Shown piece by piece: positions 23,521 through 34,160 of a stretch of 47,629 nt of DNA (position 1 is its first letter; the number at the start of each line of letters is the position of its first letter). Both the position numbers and the translations under genes were made by a program. The notes beneath the pieces were generated by a model, which saw only the letters and a program-made list of their open reading frames with translations, was not told where the DNA came from and did no database searches. The stretch is from assembly GCA_021778845.1 (NCBI GenBank), contig JAJYBU010000028.1, positions 1-47,629 of the forward strand, given 5' to 3'. Origin of the DNA: Acidobacteriota bacterium (lineage in GTDB: Bacteria; Acidobacteriota; Terriglobia; Terriglobales; Acidobacteriaceae).

Positions 23521-24467
23521 GTAATTTGACGGCAATGACAACCCCGATGGTGGGTCGCGTGAGTGCGTATTTTTCTCCGGTGAATCGTGCGGCACAGCAA
23601 CCAACTATCTTTGACGCGGCGCAGAGTGGATCGTTCGCGCTGAATAGTCCACCTGCTCCGTGGATCAGCCTGGGATGGATTGCGGGCTTCGCGCGCAAGT
23701 GCGGCACAAAGATTGAACCAGTACGGACGGGTGCGCCTGCGACTACGTTGTTGCAGGCGCGCACGGAGATCGAGGCGACGGTGTCGTTTGCGTTCGAGAG
23801 TTGGGGCAAGCTACAGCTTGCGCTCTCGGCCGGCACGCAGCAGATGAACCTGCTCGCAGTTGCTGCTGGCGCAACGGGCGAAGGCTCTGGCGGAACGGCG
23901 GTCGCAGCGGTTGCGCTACAGGCTGGCTCGACGGCAACTGTGCTGCAGGTGGGAGCAACCGCGGCCGCTGCATTCAGCGTCGGCGAATTGGTTGCAGTGG
24001 ATATCGACTACGCAGCGCAGACCGGATTCATCGGCAGTGGAGTAAGTGGAGCGTATGTGCAGACTGCGCTGACCGATGTGGACTATGTGCGACGCGTGAC
24101 GCTGAACGTCGGGCGTATCGCGTCGATCAACAGCACGACGGGTGCACTCATGCTGGAGTGGCCACTGATCGCGGGCGTTCCGAGCGCCAGCATGAAGGTG
24201 AGCGGCGTGATGGGCTTTTGCGACCGTGAGGGCTCGAGCTTTATTCAGGAGTGGTCGGCGGTGTTTGTCGGCGAGGGCCAGCAGGGCGAGCGCATCGTCT
24301 GGCACTATCCGCGACTACAGGCGATGACCGGTGCGGCGGAGGCCAACGTTGCGGGCGGCGGTGGATACGAAAAGGTGCAGCTCAGTGCAGCGTTTCGCGC
24401 TCTGCCTGTGAAGGATCCGGTGGATGGTGAGACGGTGGTTTGCTTCCGTAGTTATGTAGCGGGTTAG
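23517..24467 (+). CDS. Putative major tail (tube) protein
   Basis: A 316-residue protein starting with GTG 23517 in a GTGA overlap. It is rich in Ala, Thr, Gly and Val and probably beta-rich, with VNRAAQQPTIFDAA near the start and EIEATVSFAFESWGKLQLAL at about 80-100. The C-terminal part (GYEKVQLSAAFRALPVKDPV) resembles tail-tube subunits, which stack as rings. The order connector, terminator, tube is conventional. The low-complexity Ala/Gly central stretch (about 115-160) is unusual. Confidence 0.5.
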   Translation: MSNLTAMTTPMVGRVSAYFSPVNRAAQQPTIFDAAQSGSFALNSPPAPWISLGWIAGFARKCGTKIEPVRTGAPATTLLQARTEIEATVSFAFESWGKLQLALSAGTQQMNLLAVAAGATGEGSGGTAVAAVALQAGSTATVLQVGATAAAAFSVGELVAVDIDYAAQTGFIGSGVSGAYVQTALTDVDYVRRVTLNVGRIASINSTTGALMLEWPLIAGVPSASMKVSGVMGFCDREGSSFIQEWSAVFVGEGQQGERIVWHYPRLQAMTGAAEANVAGGGGYEKVQLSAAFRALPVKDPVDGETVVCFRSYVAG

Positions 24468-24488
24468 GTTTGCAGTGAAGGAGAGAAT

Positions 24489-26885
24489 GTGCGGATTACG
24501 ATCGACAATCTGGATGGACTAGGCGCGATCGACTACACCGAGGCGGTTGTTGCAGGGGCACCGATCACCGTGCAGCGCGCGCTCAATGAGCCCTCGCGAT
24601 GCACGGCGGAGATCATGCTTGGAGTCGAGGGGTTGGCCGTGCCCGTGCGCCGCGGCAAGGTGACGGTAACGGCTGCCGATGCGACGGTGCTGTTCACGGG
24701 CTATCTGGCGACGGAGCCGGTGAGAATGTATTCGGGCAACGCGTCGACCGGGCCGGTGTATAAGGCGCGTGTAACGGCGGTGAGCGATGAGTGGCTGCTC
24801 GACAATCTTGGATCGGGTGCGGGCCTGCGTGACGCCGAGTCGCTGGGTCTTGCTGGCACCGCGCTGGTGACGCAACTCGCATCGCGCGCGCAGGCTGGAG
24901 GGTCGGCGGGTGTGACGGTGACTGAGTCTGGGAGCATTCCGGCGACGGGCTCCTTCTCGGCGCGCGCAGGCTCTCCCTTCAGCGCCAACGCTGCGAACGC
25001 GGCGAGCTCTGCGTATGCTGCGTATCGCGCGCTGAATGGGCAGATCCTGATGCAGCCGGTGGGCAACGTGACCCACGCGTTCAGCGATGCCAATGGTACG
25101 TTGTCGGTCTCTGAACTCCAGACGACTGCCGTTCGTGAGTTGGCGAACGACGTAACGCTTACAGGAGCGGAAGAACCAGCAGCCTACATCCAGGAAAACT
25201 TCTTTGGCGATGGCACGACGACGGTCTTCGATCTGACCGAGGCCGCGTATCGCGATACGAATCGCCTGCTGGTGCTGGATAATTTCACGGAGCCAGGGTT
25301 CAATCCGGCACAGTGGATTGTGAGTGATCCGGGCAGTTATTTTTCTCTGACCTCAACCGGGCTGACGATGAATGGCGGCAACGGGTCGGACGGCCAGACG
25401 ACGCTGACTGCGATCGATGCGGTGGAGATGGGCGGATCGGTCATTGTGCAACTCAGCGGAGTCACGCTTGCCGCGGCATGTGACGGGATGCTCGCCGGAA
25501 TGTATCAGGGCCTTCCTGTACTCGCCGAATGCTTTGCGGGGTTTCGCGTGCGCCAGAGCGTGAGTGGAACCGGTGGCGTTACGGTCATCGTCCCAGTGGT
25601 CAATGGGGTCGAGGTCGGCACGGTGTTTACGCCGACTGCAGGCCACTTGTACACGCTGCGGATGCGGCTGCACTGCGTTGAAATGCAGCGCGTGATGCAG
25701 CCGTACTACTGCATGGTCGATGGCGTGGTGCAGGGCTTCGGCAGCACCAGCGGCGTAACCGCGCCGATGCAGGTGGTGTTCGAACTTGTCGATGAGGGAG
25801 CTGCGTCGAACACCCCTGCGACGGTGATCTACGACAGCATCGCCGCGGGCGGGACGCTGACCAGCACACCCGCGACATGCGCCTTCGTTCTCGCAAACGC
25901 CACGCAGATGTTTGGTTCCGTGGCGGCGATCAGCATCACGCGACCTGGCAGCCTGTGGGTTGTGAGCACGCTGCCGAGTGGAACGTTGCAGACTCGACTG
26001 ATTGGTGTGGCGGGGCAGGGCGTCGACTGCACGACCAGCTATGGCACAGCCGCGGGAGCACCGGGCAAGGTTACGTTCCTCGCCGGACGTGTTCCTGTCG
26101 CCGGAGAGCGCGTGACGGTGTTCTACCGCAACGGACGCCGCTCGGTGGCACGACTTGCGGACGCTGCAAGCATTGCCTCCGAGGCCGTAAATGGTGCCCC
26201 GGGAACGTGTCGATGGATGGGGAGAGTTACTCTTCCCATGGCGCGCAGCAGCACGGATTGCGAGAGTGCGGCACAGGCGGTGCTGGCGTTTGCGACCAGT
26301 CGCACGGCAGCGGTTGCAGGCTCGTATGCGTTGGTGAATCCTGCGCAGGACATATGGCCCGGCGACGTGCTGGCGATTACCAGCGAGGGGGTGACCTCGT
26401 CGCTGATCGTGCGCAGTGTCGTCGTGACCGATGGCAGTGCGGTGCCCGAGGTGCGGCACTACAAGGTGAGCTTCGCGAATGACTGGGCGACGGAGTGGGC
26501 TGCGGGCATTGGATTGAAGTTGAGCGAAGAGATTGCGGTGGATGCGTATCTGCCGCTGACGGCCTCGAGCGCGCCCGGTCAGGTGCTTGCGAACCTGCAG
26601 CAGTTGACCGTGACGAGCTTGTCGGATACTGCCATGCAAGTGGATGCCGGAATGGATCCGCCTGCTGGCGGTGGGTTTGAGGTGCGGCTGAGAGATTGGT
26701 GGTTCGGTATGGGGGTGGATGGTGCGGACCTGGTATTGCGCAGCCCGGTGCGCAGCTTTTCTATTCCATCCACTGCGCAGTTGGAGCGCTACTACGTCCG
26801 CATGTACGACGCGAGTACGCCGCCGCTGTACTCGCGCCTTTCCAGCGCGGTGTTCGTGAATATGCCGCTGAATGAAACCGCGTGA
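24489..26885 (+). CDS. Large baseplate-hub or tail-tip-like protein
   Basis: A 798-residue protein starting at GTG 24489. The N-terminal about 110 residues (ITIDNLDGLG, then APITVQRALNEPSRCTAEIM) look like the hub domain of gp27/late-control-D type tail proteins. A long beta-rich centre follows, and at about 570-640 there is VTLPMARSSTDCESAAQAVLAFATSR, then NPAQDIWPGDVLAI, a pattern found in hub and tip proteins. The C-terminal 150 residues resemble a fibronectin-type module (VTSLSDTAMQVDAGM). It follows the tube candidate by only 21 bp, leaving no room for a tape-measure gene. Good evidence for a tail protein, moderate for the exact role. Confidence 0.6.
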   Translation: MRITIDNLDGLGAIDYTEAVVAGAPITVQRALNEPSRCTAEIMLGVEGLAVPVRRGKVTVTAADATVLFTGYLATEPVRMYSGNASTGPVYKARVTAVSDEWLLDNLGSGAGLRDAESLGLAGTALVTQLASRAQAGGSAGVTVTESGSIPATGSFSARAGSPFSANAANAASSAYAAYRALNGQILMQPVGNVTHAFSDANGTLSVSELQTTAVRELANDVTLTGAEEPAAYIQENFFGDGTTTVFDLTEAAYRDTNRLLVLDNFTEPGFNPAQWIVSDPGSYFSLTSTGLTMNGGNGSDGQTTLTAIDAVEMGGSVIVQLSGVTLAAACDGMLAGMYQGLPVLAECFAGFRVRQSVSGTGGVTVIVPVVNGVEVGTVFTPTAGHLYTLRMRLHCVEMQRVMQPYYCMVDGVVQGFGSTSGVTAPMQVVFELVDEGAASNTPATVIYDSIAAGGTLTSTPATCAFVLANATQMFGSVAAISITRPGSLWVVSTLPSGTLQTRLIGVAGQGVDCTTSYGTAAGAPGKVTFLAGRVPVAGERVTVFYRNGRRSVARLADAASIASEAVNGAPGTCRWMGRVTLPMARSSTDCESAAQAVLAFATSRTAAVAGSYALVNPAQDIWPGDVLAITSEGVTSSLIVRSVVVTDGSAVPEVRHYKVSFANDWATEWAAGIGLKLSEEIAVDAYLPLTASSAPGQVLANLQQLTVTSLSDTAMQVDAGMDPPAGGGFEVRLRDWWFGMGVDGADLVLRSPVRSFSIPSTAQLERYYVRMYDASTPPLYSRLSSAVFVNMPLNETA

Positions 26886-26916
26886 GGATAAATGTTTACG
26901 GAGGAAGAGGTGGGCG

Positions 26917-27141
26917 ATGACGGATTTTGAAAGCCAGGTGCTTCAGGAGTTGAGCGTCCTGAAGGCGCAGATGCAGCAGTTGATGGGGATCGGACAACCG
27001 GGGCGACTGCATCAATTGGAAGCAAGAGTCGAGTCACATGAGCGCAGTGTGCAACGGCTGAAGGGCGTCATCGCAGCCTTGAGCGCGCTGTGGACCGCAG
27101 CGCATCTCGCGCTTGCGTATTTGATGGAGAAACACAACTAG
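26917..27141 (+). CDS. XhlA-like small membrane protein, possible holin accessory
   Basis: A 74-residue protein starting at ATG 26917 (the in-frame upstream frame overlaps the previous gene and lacks a site). Residues about 1-48 form a coiled coil (ELSVLKAQMQQLMGIG, then LHQLEARVESHERSV) and about 50-70 a single membrane helix (VIAALSALWTAAHLALAYLM) with a short charged tail. This is the layout of XhlA-type proteins found in phage lysis modules. No paired XhlB-type holin or lysozyme is adjacent. Confidence 0.6.
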   Translation: MTDFESQVLQELSVLKAQMQQLMGIGQPGRLHQLEARVESHERSVQRLKGVIAALSALWTAAHLALAYLMEKHN

Positions 27142-27158
27142 CAACACTGCCGGGCTGC

Positions 27159-27182
27159 GGCGAGGGAACAGCTCCCCTCGCC
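27159..27182 (+). terminator. Hairpin at the end of the phage-like cluster
   Basis: GGCGAGGG (27159-27166) pairs with CCCTCGCC (27175-27182), 18 bp after the last phage gene. No T-run follows. It probably ends or stabilises the cluster transcript. The rest of 27183-27307 shows no gene and no recognisable attachment site. Confidence 0.55.
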
Positions 27183-27307
27183 ATCAGCCTGCTATGAATA
27201 CTTTGCGCGCAAGGCCATACGGGTGAATACTTTATGAAGCACTTGCACGCATGATGCTGACTTCAGAGACTTTGAGGAAACAGGGGGGAGGGGGTATGGA
27301 AACTCTC

Positions 27308-28939
27308 CTACCCGATATCCTCTGACCAGTTCTCGAGGCAGGCTTTGAAGTCGGACATGAACTTGCCGGCGTCCGCACCGTCGATAATGCGATGGTCGAA
27401 GCCGAGCACGAAGTGCTGTACGCTGCGGATGGCGATGGTGTCCTGTCCGTCCTTGTCGGTGAGCACGAGCGGCTCCTTGCTGAGACCGCCGATGGCCAGA
27501 ATCGCCGACTGCGGCTGCGCAATGATCGGGGTTCCGAACTCCTCGCCGAAGATGCCGGAGTTGGTGAGCGTGAAGGTTCCGCCGGCGACCTCGTCGGGGG
27601 CAAGCTTCTTGCCGCGGGCGCGGTCGGCGACGTCGACGATGGCGCGGGCAATGCCGAGGAAGCTCTTCTCCTCTGTCTGCTTGATGACCGGTACGATCAG
27701 TCCCCACTCCAGCGCGACAGCGATGCCGATGTTGATGTTCTTGTTGTATAGGATCGCCTCGCCCTGCATCGACGCATTGACGATGGGGTGTTTGCGCAGG
27801 GCCTGAATGGCAGCCCGCGTAATGAAGGGCATGTAAGTCAGCTTCACGCCATTGCGCTGCTCGTACTTGCCCTTCTCCTTCTCGCGCAGCTTCACAATGC
27901 GGGTCATGTCCACCTTGAAGACCGTGTGGACGTGCGGGCTGGTGGCCTTGGATTCGACCATGCGCTTCGCGATGATCGAGCGCATCTTGGAGAGCGGTAC
28001 AAGTTCGCCGGGCATGGGTGCTGGAGCTGCAACAGCGGCTGTCTTTGCAGGCGTCGCGGCGGCAATGGGTGCTGGCGCTGCCGCGACTGGTGCGGCGACT
28101 GCTGCCGGTGCAACGGTATGTCCGCCTTCGAGGTGGCCGAGGATGTCCTGTTTGGTGATGCGGCCGGAGGCGCCGGTTCCGGGGATTGCGCGGAGGTCAA
28201 CGTTGTTCTCTGACGCAATCTTGCGGACCAGCGGCGAGGAGCGAGGAGCTTCGCCGACGGAGGCCGCGGGAGCAGCGGGTGAGGGCGCGGGGGTACTCGG
28301 CGCAGCCGCTGCAGGAGGTGCCACTGCGGGTTGCGGTGTTGCTGCCGGAGCCGCGGCACCGCCGCCGATGATGGCGACCACGGTGTTGATCGTGACGGTC
28401 TGACCCTCCTGAACGCGGATCTCCGAGAGCGTTCCGGCGACGGGTGAGGGGATCTCTGCGTCGACCTTGTCGGTGGAGATTTCGAAGATGGGCTCGTCGC
28501 GCGCGACGGTGTCGCCGATCTTCTTGAGCCACTTGGTGAGCGTGCCCTCCGTGATGGACTCGCCCATCTGGGGCATCAGGACCTCGGTGCCCGGACCAGC
28601 GGCCGCAGGCGCTGTCGCAGGAGCCACCGGGGTTGCTGCTGGAGCGGCCTCAGCTTTCGGTGCGGAAGCAGCAGGTGTCGCGCTCGCCGCGGCGACTGCA
28701 CCCGATTCGTCGATCGCACAAACGACCGTGCCAACGGTAACGGTTGCGCCCTCCTGCACCTTGATGTCGCCAAGCGTTCCGGCGGCTGGCGAAGGAATCT
28801 CGGCATCAACCTTGTCGGTAGAGATCTCGAAGAGGGGTTCATCGCGGGCGACGGTGTCGCCAGGCTTCTTGAGCCACTTGGTGAGGGTGCCTTCGGTGAT
28901 GGATTCGCCCATCTGGGGCATAACGACGTCGATTGACAT
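27308..28939 (-). CDS. sucB: Dihydrolipoyl acyltransferase (E2) of a 2-oxo acid dehydrogenase complex
   Basis: A 543-residue enzyme with two lipoyl domains (about residues 1-80 and about 120-200), each with the GESITEGTLTKWLKK and TDKVDAEIPSP landmarks that contain the modified Lys. A small subunit-binding domain (about 250-290, RKIASENNVDLRAIPGTGASGRITKQDI) and the catalytic domain follow, with HRIIDGADAGKF near the end holding the catalytic His and Asp. Long Ala/Pro linkers join the domains. The TEGT/DKVDAEIP form is nearest to 2-oxoglutarate-type E2 (SucB), but branched-chain or pyruvate use is not excluded. I use ATG 28939; an upstream frame is open but implausible. Confidence 0.9.
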   Translation of the reverse strand: MSIDVVMPQMGESITEGTLTKWLKKPGDTVARDEPLFEISTDKVDAEIPSPAAGTLGDIKVQEGATVTVGTVVCAIDESGAVAAASATPAASAPKAEAAPAATPVAPATAPAAAGPGTEVLMPQMGESITEGTLTKWLKKIGDTVARDEPIFEISTDKVDAEIPSPVAGTLSEIRVQEGQTVTINTVVAIIGGGAAAPAATPQPAVAPPAAAAPSTPAPSPAAPAASVGEAPRSSPLVRKIASENNVDLRAIPGTGASGRITKQDILGHLEGGHTVAPAAVAAPVAAAPAPIAAATPAKTAAVAAPAPMPGELVPLSKMRSIIAKRMVESKATSPHVHTVFKVDMTRIVKLREKEKGKYEQRNGVKLTYMPFITRAAIQALRKHPIVNASMQGEAILYNKNINIGIAVALEWGLIVPVIKQTEEKSFLGIARAIVDVADRARGKKLAPDEVAGGTFTLTNSGIFGEEFGTPIIAQPQSAILAIGGLSKEPLVLTDKDGQDTIAIRSVQHFVLGFDHRIIDGADAGKFMSDFKACLENWSEDIG

Positions 28940-29058
28940 GGGGAAGGTTCTCCGGGAGAGTGTGCGGCGCATAACAGCGCAACCTCAAGATTATACGGCT
29001 GTCGATAGGATGCGTGAGCACATAAAAGGGCTATTTCATACCGATCGGTACGGGATGA

Positions 29059-29793
29059 TCAGCGGGTTGAGTGGTGTACGGCGAGTAACTCGTCGAGAGA
29101 TTCGGCGGCCAGCATCTGGCGCTGGAAGACGCGTCCGAAGTTGGCGGAGACGCTGTTGGCGGCCTGCTCCAGCGTGGGTGGAGGAGCCTGCGGGGATTCG
29201 AGTTCGAGGGAGGTGACGGTGCGGTCGGTGATGCCACAGGGGACGATCCAATCGAAGTCGCGCAGGTCGGTGGAGACGTTGAGCGCGAAGCCGTGCGAGG
29301 TGACGGCCTGCGAGACGTGGACGCCAATGGCTGCGATCTTCTTCTCGCGAACGCTGCCGCCAGCCAGCGTCCAGACGCCGGTGAGCTTGCAGATGCGCTG
29401 TGCAGGAACGCCGAAGTCCTTGCAGGTGAGGATGAGGGCTTCTTCCATGAGGCGGACGAAGTCGACTGGACCCAGATGCGGACCGCGTTTGCCGGGAAGG
29501 TCGCCGCGCAGATCGAAGATGGGGTAGCCGACGAGCTGGCCGGGACCGTGGTAAGTGACGTCTCCGCCGCGGTTGATCTCGTGGATATCGACGCCGCGCT
29601 GGGCAAGCAGTTCATCGCTGGCTAGGATGTTTGCGCGCGACGCGTTGCGGCCAAGCGTGAGCACGGGCGGGTGTTCGAGCAGGAGGAGCGTGTCGCCGAT
29701 GACGCCCGTCTTGCGCGCGGCGACGACCTCGGCTTGGAGGCGCAGACCTTCCGCGTAGGAGATGCGGCCGAGTTGGAGGAGGTGGATGTGCAT
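29059..29793 (-). CDS. lipB: Lipoyl(octanoyl) transferase LipB
   Basis: Moves octanoate from acyl carrier protein to the lipoyl domains of E2 and related proteins. The 244-residue product shows the family block GGDVTYHGPGQLVGYPI (about residues 80-96), the catalytic Lys in KKIAAIGVHVS and the active-site Cys in VPCGITDR. Length is slightly above the usual 210-230 because of a longer C-terminal part. Its place between the E2 and E3 genes, all on one strand, makes biochemical sense: it supplies the cofactor those enzymes need. No lipA is in the window. Confidence 0.94.
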   Translation of the reverse strand: MHIHLLQLGRISYAEGLRLQAEVVAARKTGVIGDTLLLLEHPPVLTLGRNASRANILASDELLAQRGVDIHEINRGGDVTYHGPGQLVGYPIFDLRGDLPGKRGPHLGPVDFVRLMEEALILTCKDFGVPAQRICKLTGVWTLAGGSVREKKIAAIGVHVSQAVTSHGFALNVSTDLRDFDWIVPCGITDRTVTSLELESPQAPPPTLEQAANSVSANFGRVFQRQMLAAESLDELLAVHHSTR

Positions 29794-29800
29794 AACGTTG

Positions 29801-30274
29801 CTACAGGCCGAGATCGCTGAGGCACGGGTGATCGTCGGGACGGCGGCCTGCGGGCCAGTGGAACAGGCGTTGTGCCTCAGTGATCGCGAGATCGTTGATG
29901 CTGGCGTGGCGAGCAGTCATGAGGCCATTGGAGTCGAACTCCCAATTTTCGTTGCCGTAGGAGCGAAACCACTGACCGGCTTCGTCATGGGATTCGTAGG
30001 CGAAGCGCACCGCGATACGGTTTCCGGCGAAGGTCCAAAGCTCTTTGATGAGGCGATAGTCAGCCTCGCGTTGCCATTTGCGCGTGAGGAATGCGACGAT
30101 CTCCTCGCGACCGTTAATGAACTCGTTGCGGTTCCTCCAGCGGCTGTCGATGGAGTAGGCCAGCGCGACGCGTTGGGGATCGCGGCCATTCCATGCCTCC
30201 TCTGCCTTGCGGACCTTCTCGACGGCAGTTTCGTGCGTGAACGGCGGAAACGGAGGCCTTTGTTCCATGTTCAC
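29801..30274 (-). CDS. DUF1348 / SnoaL-like (NTF2-fold) protein
   Basis: A 157-residue protein of the NTF2-like DUF1348 group, whose members are small cone-shaped domains without known enzymatic role in most cases. Diagnostic blocks are [42 protein letters not shown] and [25 protein letters not shown] take the GTG at 30274, preceded by GGAGG with 5-bp spacing; the ATG at 30268 is the alternative. It lies 7 bp from lipB and 23 bp from lpdA, so all are likely in one operon. Its part in lipoate metabolism, if any, is unknown. Confidence 0.85.
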   Translation of the reverse strand: MNMEQRPPFPPFTHETAVEKVRKAEEAWNGRDPQRVALAYSIDSRWRNRNEFINGREEIVAFLTRKWQREADYRLIKELWTFAGNRIAVRFAYESHDEAGQWFRSYGNENWEFDSNGLMTARHASINDLAITEAQRLFHWPAGRRPDDHPCLSDLGL

Positions 30275-30297
30275 GAGTTCCTCCAGGGGCTGCGTTC

Positions 30298-31746
30298 CTA
30301 AACGTTGATGGCCATGCCCTCGACGCTGGAGAAGGCGTCGAGCAGGCTCTCCGAGAGCGTGGGATGGGCGTGGATGGTGAACATCAGCTCTTCGACGGTG
30401 GCCTCCATCTCCATGGCGACGACGCACTCGGCGATGAGTTCGGTGGCTTGCGGGCCGATGATGTGGACGCCCAGAACCTCGCCGTACTTGGCGTCGGAGA
30501 CGACCTTCACGAAGCCGTCATGCGAGTCAACAATAGTGGCCTTGGAGTTGCCGACGAAGGGGAACTTGCCAACCCTGACCTGATAGCCCTTTTCCTTGGC
30601 CTGCGCCTCGGTGAGGCCGACGCTGCCAATCTGCGGATCGCAGTAGGTGCATCCTGGGACGCGGTCCTTGCGGACGGGGCGAGCATACTTTCCGGCCAGC
30701 CTGGTGGCGACGACGACTCCGCTCATGGCTCCCACGTGTGCGAGTTGTGGCAGCCCAACGACGATGTCGCCGATGGCATAGACGCCGGGTTCCGTGGTCT
30801 CCATCCACTCGTTGACGGGGATGAATCCACGGTCGAGCGTGATCTTCACTTTGTCGATGCCTGCGTCTGCAGTGCGTGGGCCGCGGCCGACGGCGACGAG
30901 CACCTTCTCGGCCTCCTTGACCTGCGGCTTGCCCGCGGCGTCGGTGAAGCTGACCTTCGCACCGGCTTTGACCTTCTCGATCTTCTCGACCTTGCAGCCG
31001 ACGTTCACGTCGATGCCGCGCTTCTTATAGGCGCGAGTAAGCTCCTTGGACACCTCTTCATCCTCAACGGGAACCACGCGCGGCAGGGCTTCGAGGATGG
31101 TGACCTCAGCTCCAAAGCTGCGGAAGATGGAGGCAAACTCCACACCGACGGCGCCTGAGCCGATGACGATGAGCGACTTTGGCAGCGCGGGCAGGGTGAG
31201 GATCTCCATGTTGGTGAGGATCGTGTCGTCGGCCTTGTAACCCGGGAGCATGCGCGCGTCGGAGCCGGTGGCGAGCACGACCTTCTTGCCGAGGACCTGG
31301 GTGGTGGTCTGCTGCTCGGAGGCCTGGGCCTTGCCTTTGTCCGTGGCGGTTACGTCGATGGTGAAGACGCCAGCTTTTGCAGGACCGGTGAGGCGGCCGT
31401 GGCCGCGCACAACCGTGATCTTGTTCTTCTTCATCAGGAAGTCGAGACCCTTGGTGTGCTTCACGATGATGTCTGCCTTGCGCTTGAGCAGGTTGGCCCA
31501 GTTGAGCGTGGGCGCGGAGACGCCTTCGATGCCGTAGCTTTCTGCGTGCTTCAGATGGTCCCAGACTTCGGCGGTGAAGAGCATGGCCTTGGTGGGGATG
31601 CAGCCCCAGTGCAGGCAGGTGCCACCCAGCACGTCGGTCTTTTCGATGAGTGCGACCTTGAGGCCGAGTTGCGCGGCGCGGATGCCGCAGGTGTAGCCGG
31701 CTGGGCCGCCGCCGATGATGACCAGGTCATAGATAGTTTCTGCCAC
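30298..31746 (-). CDS. lpdA: Dihydrolipoyl dehydrogenase (E3)
   Basis: Reoxidises dihydrolipoamide on E2 and passes electrons to NAD through FAD and a redox disulfide. The 482-residue product has the FAD motif [19 protein letters not shown] (about residues 10-28), the disulfide [15 protein letters not shown] (about 41-55, variant LHW where most have LNV), the NAD motif [15 protein letters not shown] (about 195-209) and the C-terminal [14 protein letters not shown] with the catalytic His and Glu. Start is GTG at 31746. It is the first gene of the minus-strand series lpdA, DUF1348, lipB, E2. Confidence 0.95.
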   Translation of the reverse strand: MAETIYDLVIIGGGPAGYTCGIRAAQLGLKVALIEKTDVLGGTCLHWGCIPTKAMLFTAEVWDHLKHAESYGIEGVSAPTLNWANLLKRKADIIVKHTKGLDFLMKKNKITVVRGHGRLTGPAKAGVFTIDVTATDKGKAQASEQQTTTQVLGKKVVLATGSDARMLPGYKADDTILTNMEILTLPALPKSLIVIGSGAVGVEFASIFRSFGAEVTILEALPRVVPVEDEEVSKELTRAYKKRGIDVNVGCKVEKIEKVKAGAKVSFTDAAGKPQVKEAEKVLVAVGRGPRTADAGIDKVKITLDRGFIPVNEWMETTEPGVYAIGDIVVGLPQLAHVGAMSGVVVATRLAGKYARPVRKDRVPGCTYCDPQIGSVGLTEAQAKEKGYQVRVGKFPFVGNSKATIVDSHDGFVKVVSDAKYGEVLGVHIIGPQATELIAECVVAMEMEATVEELMFTIHAHPTLSESLLDAFSSVEGMAINV

Positions 31747-32408
31747 GTCAGTGAGCTCCGTTCGTTGGGCGTTCGTCGGAATGCAGCGCGGGGATGCAGC
31801 GCGCTCGTTCCGGGTTTATTCGACAGCTTAGTTTAGCCGCTGTGATGGCCCAGCGTCATTTGATGTTCGAGCAGCCATCCGCGATGCAAGGGCGCTGAAT
31901 CGGGTTTGCAGGAGGCGTTTGAAGAGAATCACGGCGCTCATGGAGGTGCGCTTTTGATGCATGAGTTTACGTATAGCGAGAAGGGGTTGGCGCTCACGAA
32001 GAGCTTTGAAGGTCTTCGCCTGGATGCATATCAGGATTCCGTGGGCGTGTGGACGGTGGGATATGGCCATACAGGACCCGGGCTGGGCGAGGGTGTGAAG
32101 GTTACCGACGCAGAGGCTGAGGCCATGCTGCTCGCTGACCTTGGGGACGCGGTGCGGTGTGTGAATCGGAAGGTGACGGCGGCGATCTTGCAGGGGCAGT
32201 TCGATGCCATGGTGGACTTCTGCTTCAATGCGGGGCGCGGAAATTTCTTGCAGTCCACGCTGCTGCGCAAGGTGAACGCCGGCGACTTCGCGGGCGCGGC
32301 GTCTCAGTTTGGTCTGTGGGTGCATGCCGGTGGCGAAGTGGTTCCGGGCCTGGTGCGCAGACGCCAGGCGGAGGCGGAGATGTTCCTCAGTCAGCAAACC
32401 GCAGTGGC

Positions 32409-33398
<990 letters not shown>

Positions 33399-33460
33399 GC
33401 GACTATTCTATGGCCACGGCGCAGGGTCGTATGTAGCCACGATCACAGGCCGTGCAGGAA

Positions 33461-34003
33461 TCATGCTCCGTGTTGTGCGTAGGCCAGTGCCGCGTACTCG
33501 TCTCCACTGAGGCGCGGCGCGAGGACCCATAAGGTGTAGATCCCGAGAGCGGTTCCGAGCGGCAGATGGAACATGGCGAGGACGGCGAAGATGATCGCGA
33601 GGATCCTTCCCCAGGGCTGCCGCGTAAGCAATGCGTACCCCGTCAGCAGGGTGCAGGCGACGCTAATCATGATGGAGAACAACGCAATCGGCCACAGGCT
33701 GGCCAGCCACAGGGCGCCAAACGGGCTCCAGCCGAGGTTGAAGTCAGCGTGTCCGAAGTGGTGGCCCAAAAGCCCGTGCAGAATCATCACTCCGACCAGT
33801 CCGGCGAAGGTGCGCAGCCCTGCGTACACGATCCACAGGATTCCCAGAATCTGAAGATTCCGCGACACACGATCATAGGGCAGAAACCCGTGTGCTGGAG
33901 GATAAGCCGAGCCTTGTGGCGGCTGGAAAGCTGCCTGGGCGCCGCATCGAGGGCAGAAGCGTGCATCTGGAGCAAGGGTGTTTCCACACGTTGAACAGGT
34001 CAT
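33461..34003 (-). CDS. Zinc-ribbon membrane protein
   Basis: A 180-residue protein beginning at ATG 34003 behind GGAGGT. Residues 3-20 are a zinc ribbon, with two CxxC knuckles (CSTC and CPRC) ten residues apart. A Pro/Tyr-rich linker and then three or four membrane helices follow (about 50-70, 95-125, 135-160). Such zinc-ribbon plus transmembrane proteins are widespread and their role is generally unknown. It is divergent from mutS2 with overlapping upstream regions. Confidence 0.75.
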   Translation of the reverse strand: MTCSTCGNTLAPDARFCPRCGAQAAFQPPQGSAYPPAHGFLPYDRVSRNLQILGILWIVYAGLRTFAGLVGVMILHGLLGHHFGHADFNLGWSPFGALWLASLWPIALFSIMISVACTLLTGYALLTRQPWGRILAIIFAVLAMFHLPLGTALGIYTLWVLAPRLSGDEYAALAYAQHGA

Positions 34004-34160
34004 GCTGATACCTCCACGCATCGCGGTCTCATCACACGCAATGAGTAAGGACTACGCAAGCATCCTACAACCGGTTCCGCATTTCTCGATGAGCCCGGTT
34101 GGTTTTTGGGTTGAGATTTCGAGCATATCGCCAGCGCAGTTTCACCCGTATCCTAAAGGT

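Noticed and set aside
27142..27307. Prophage attachment site or tRNA at the right end
   Set aside because: No tRNA fold and no repeat shared with the left end could be found by eye.
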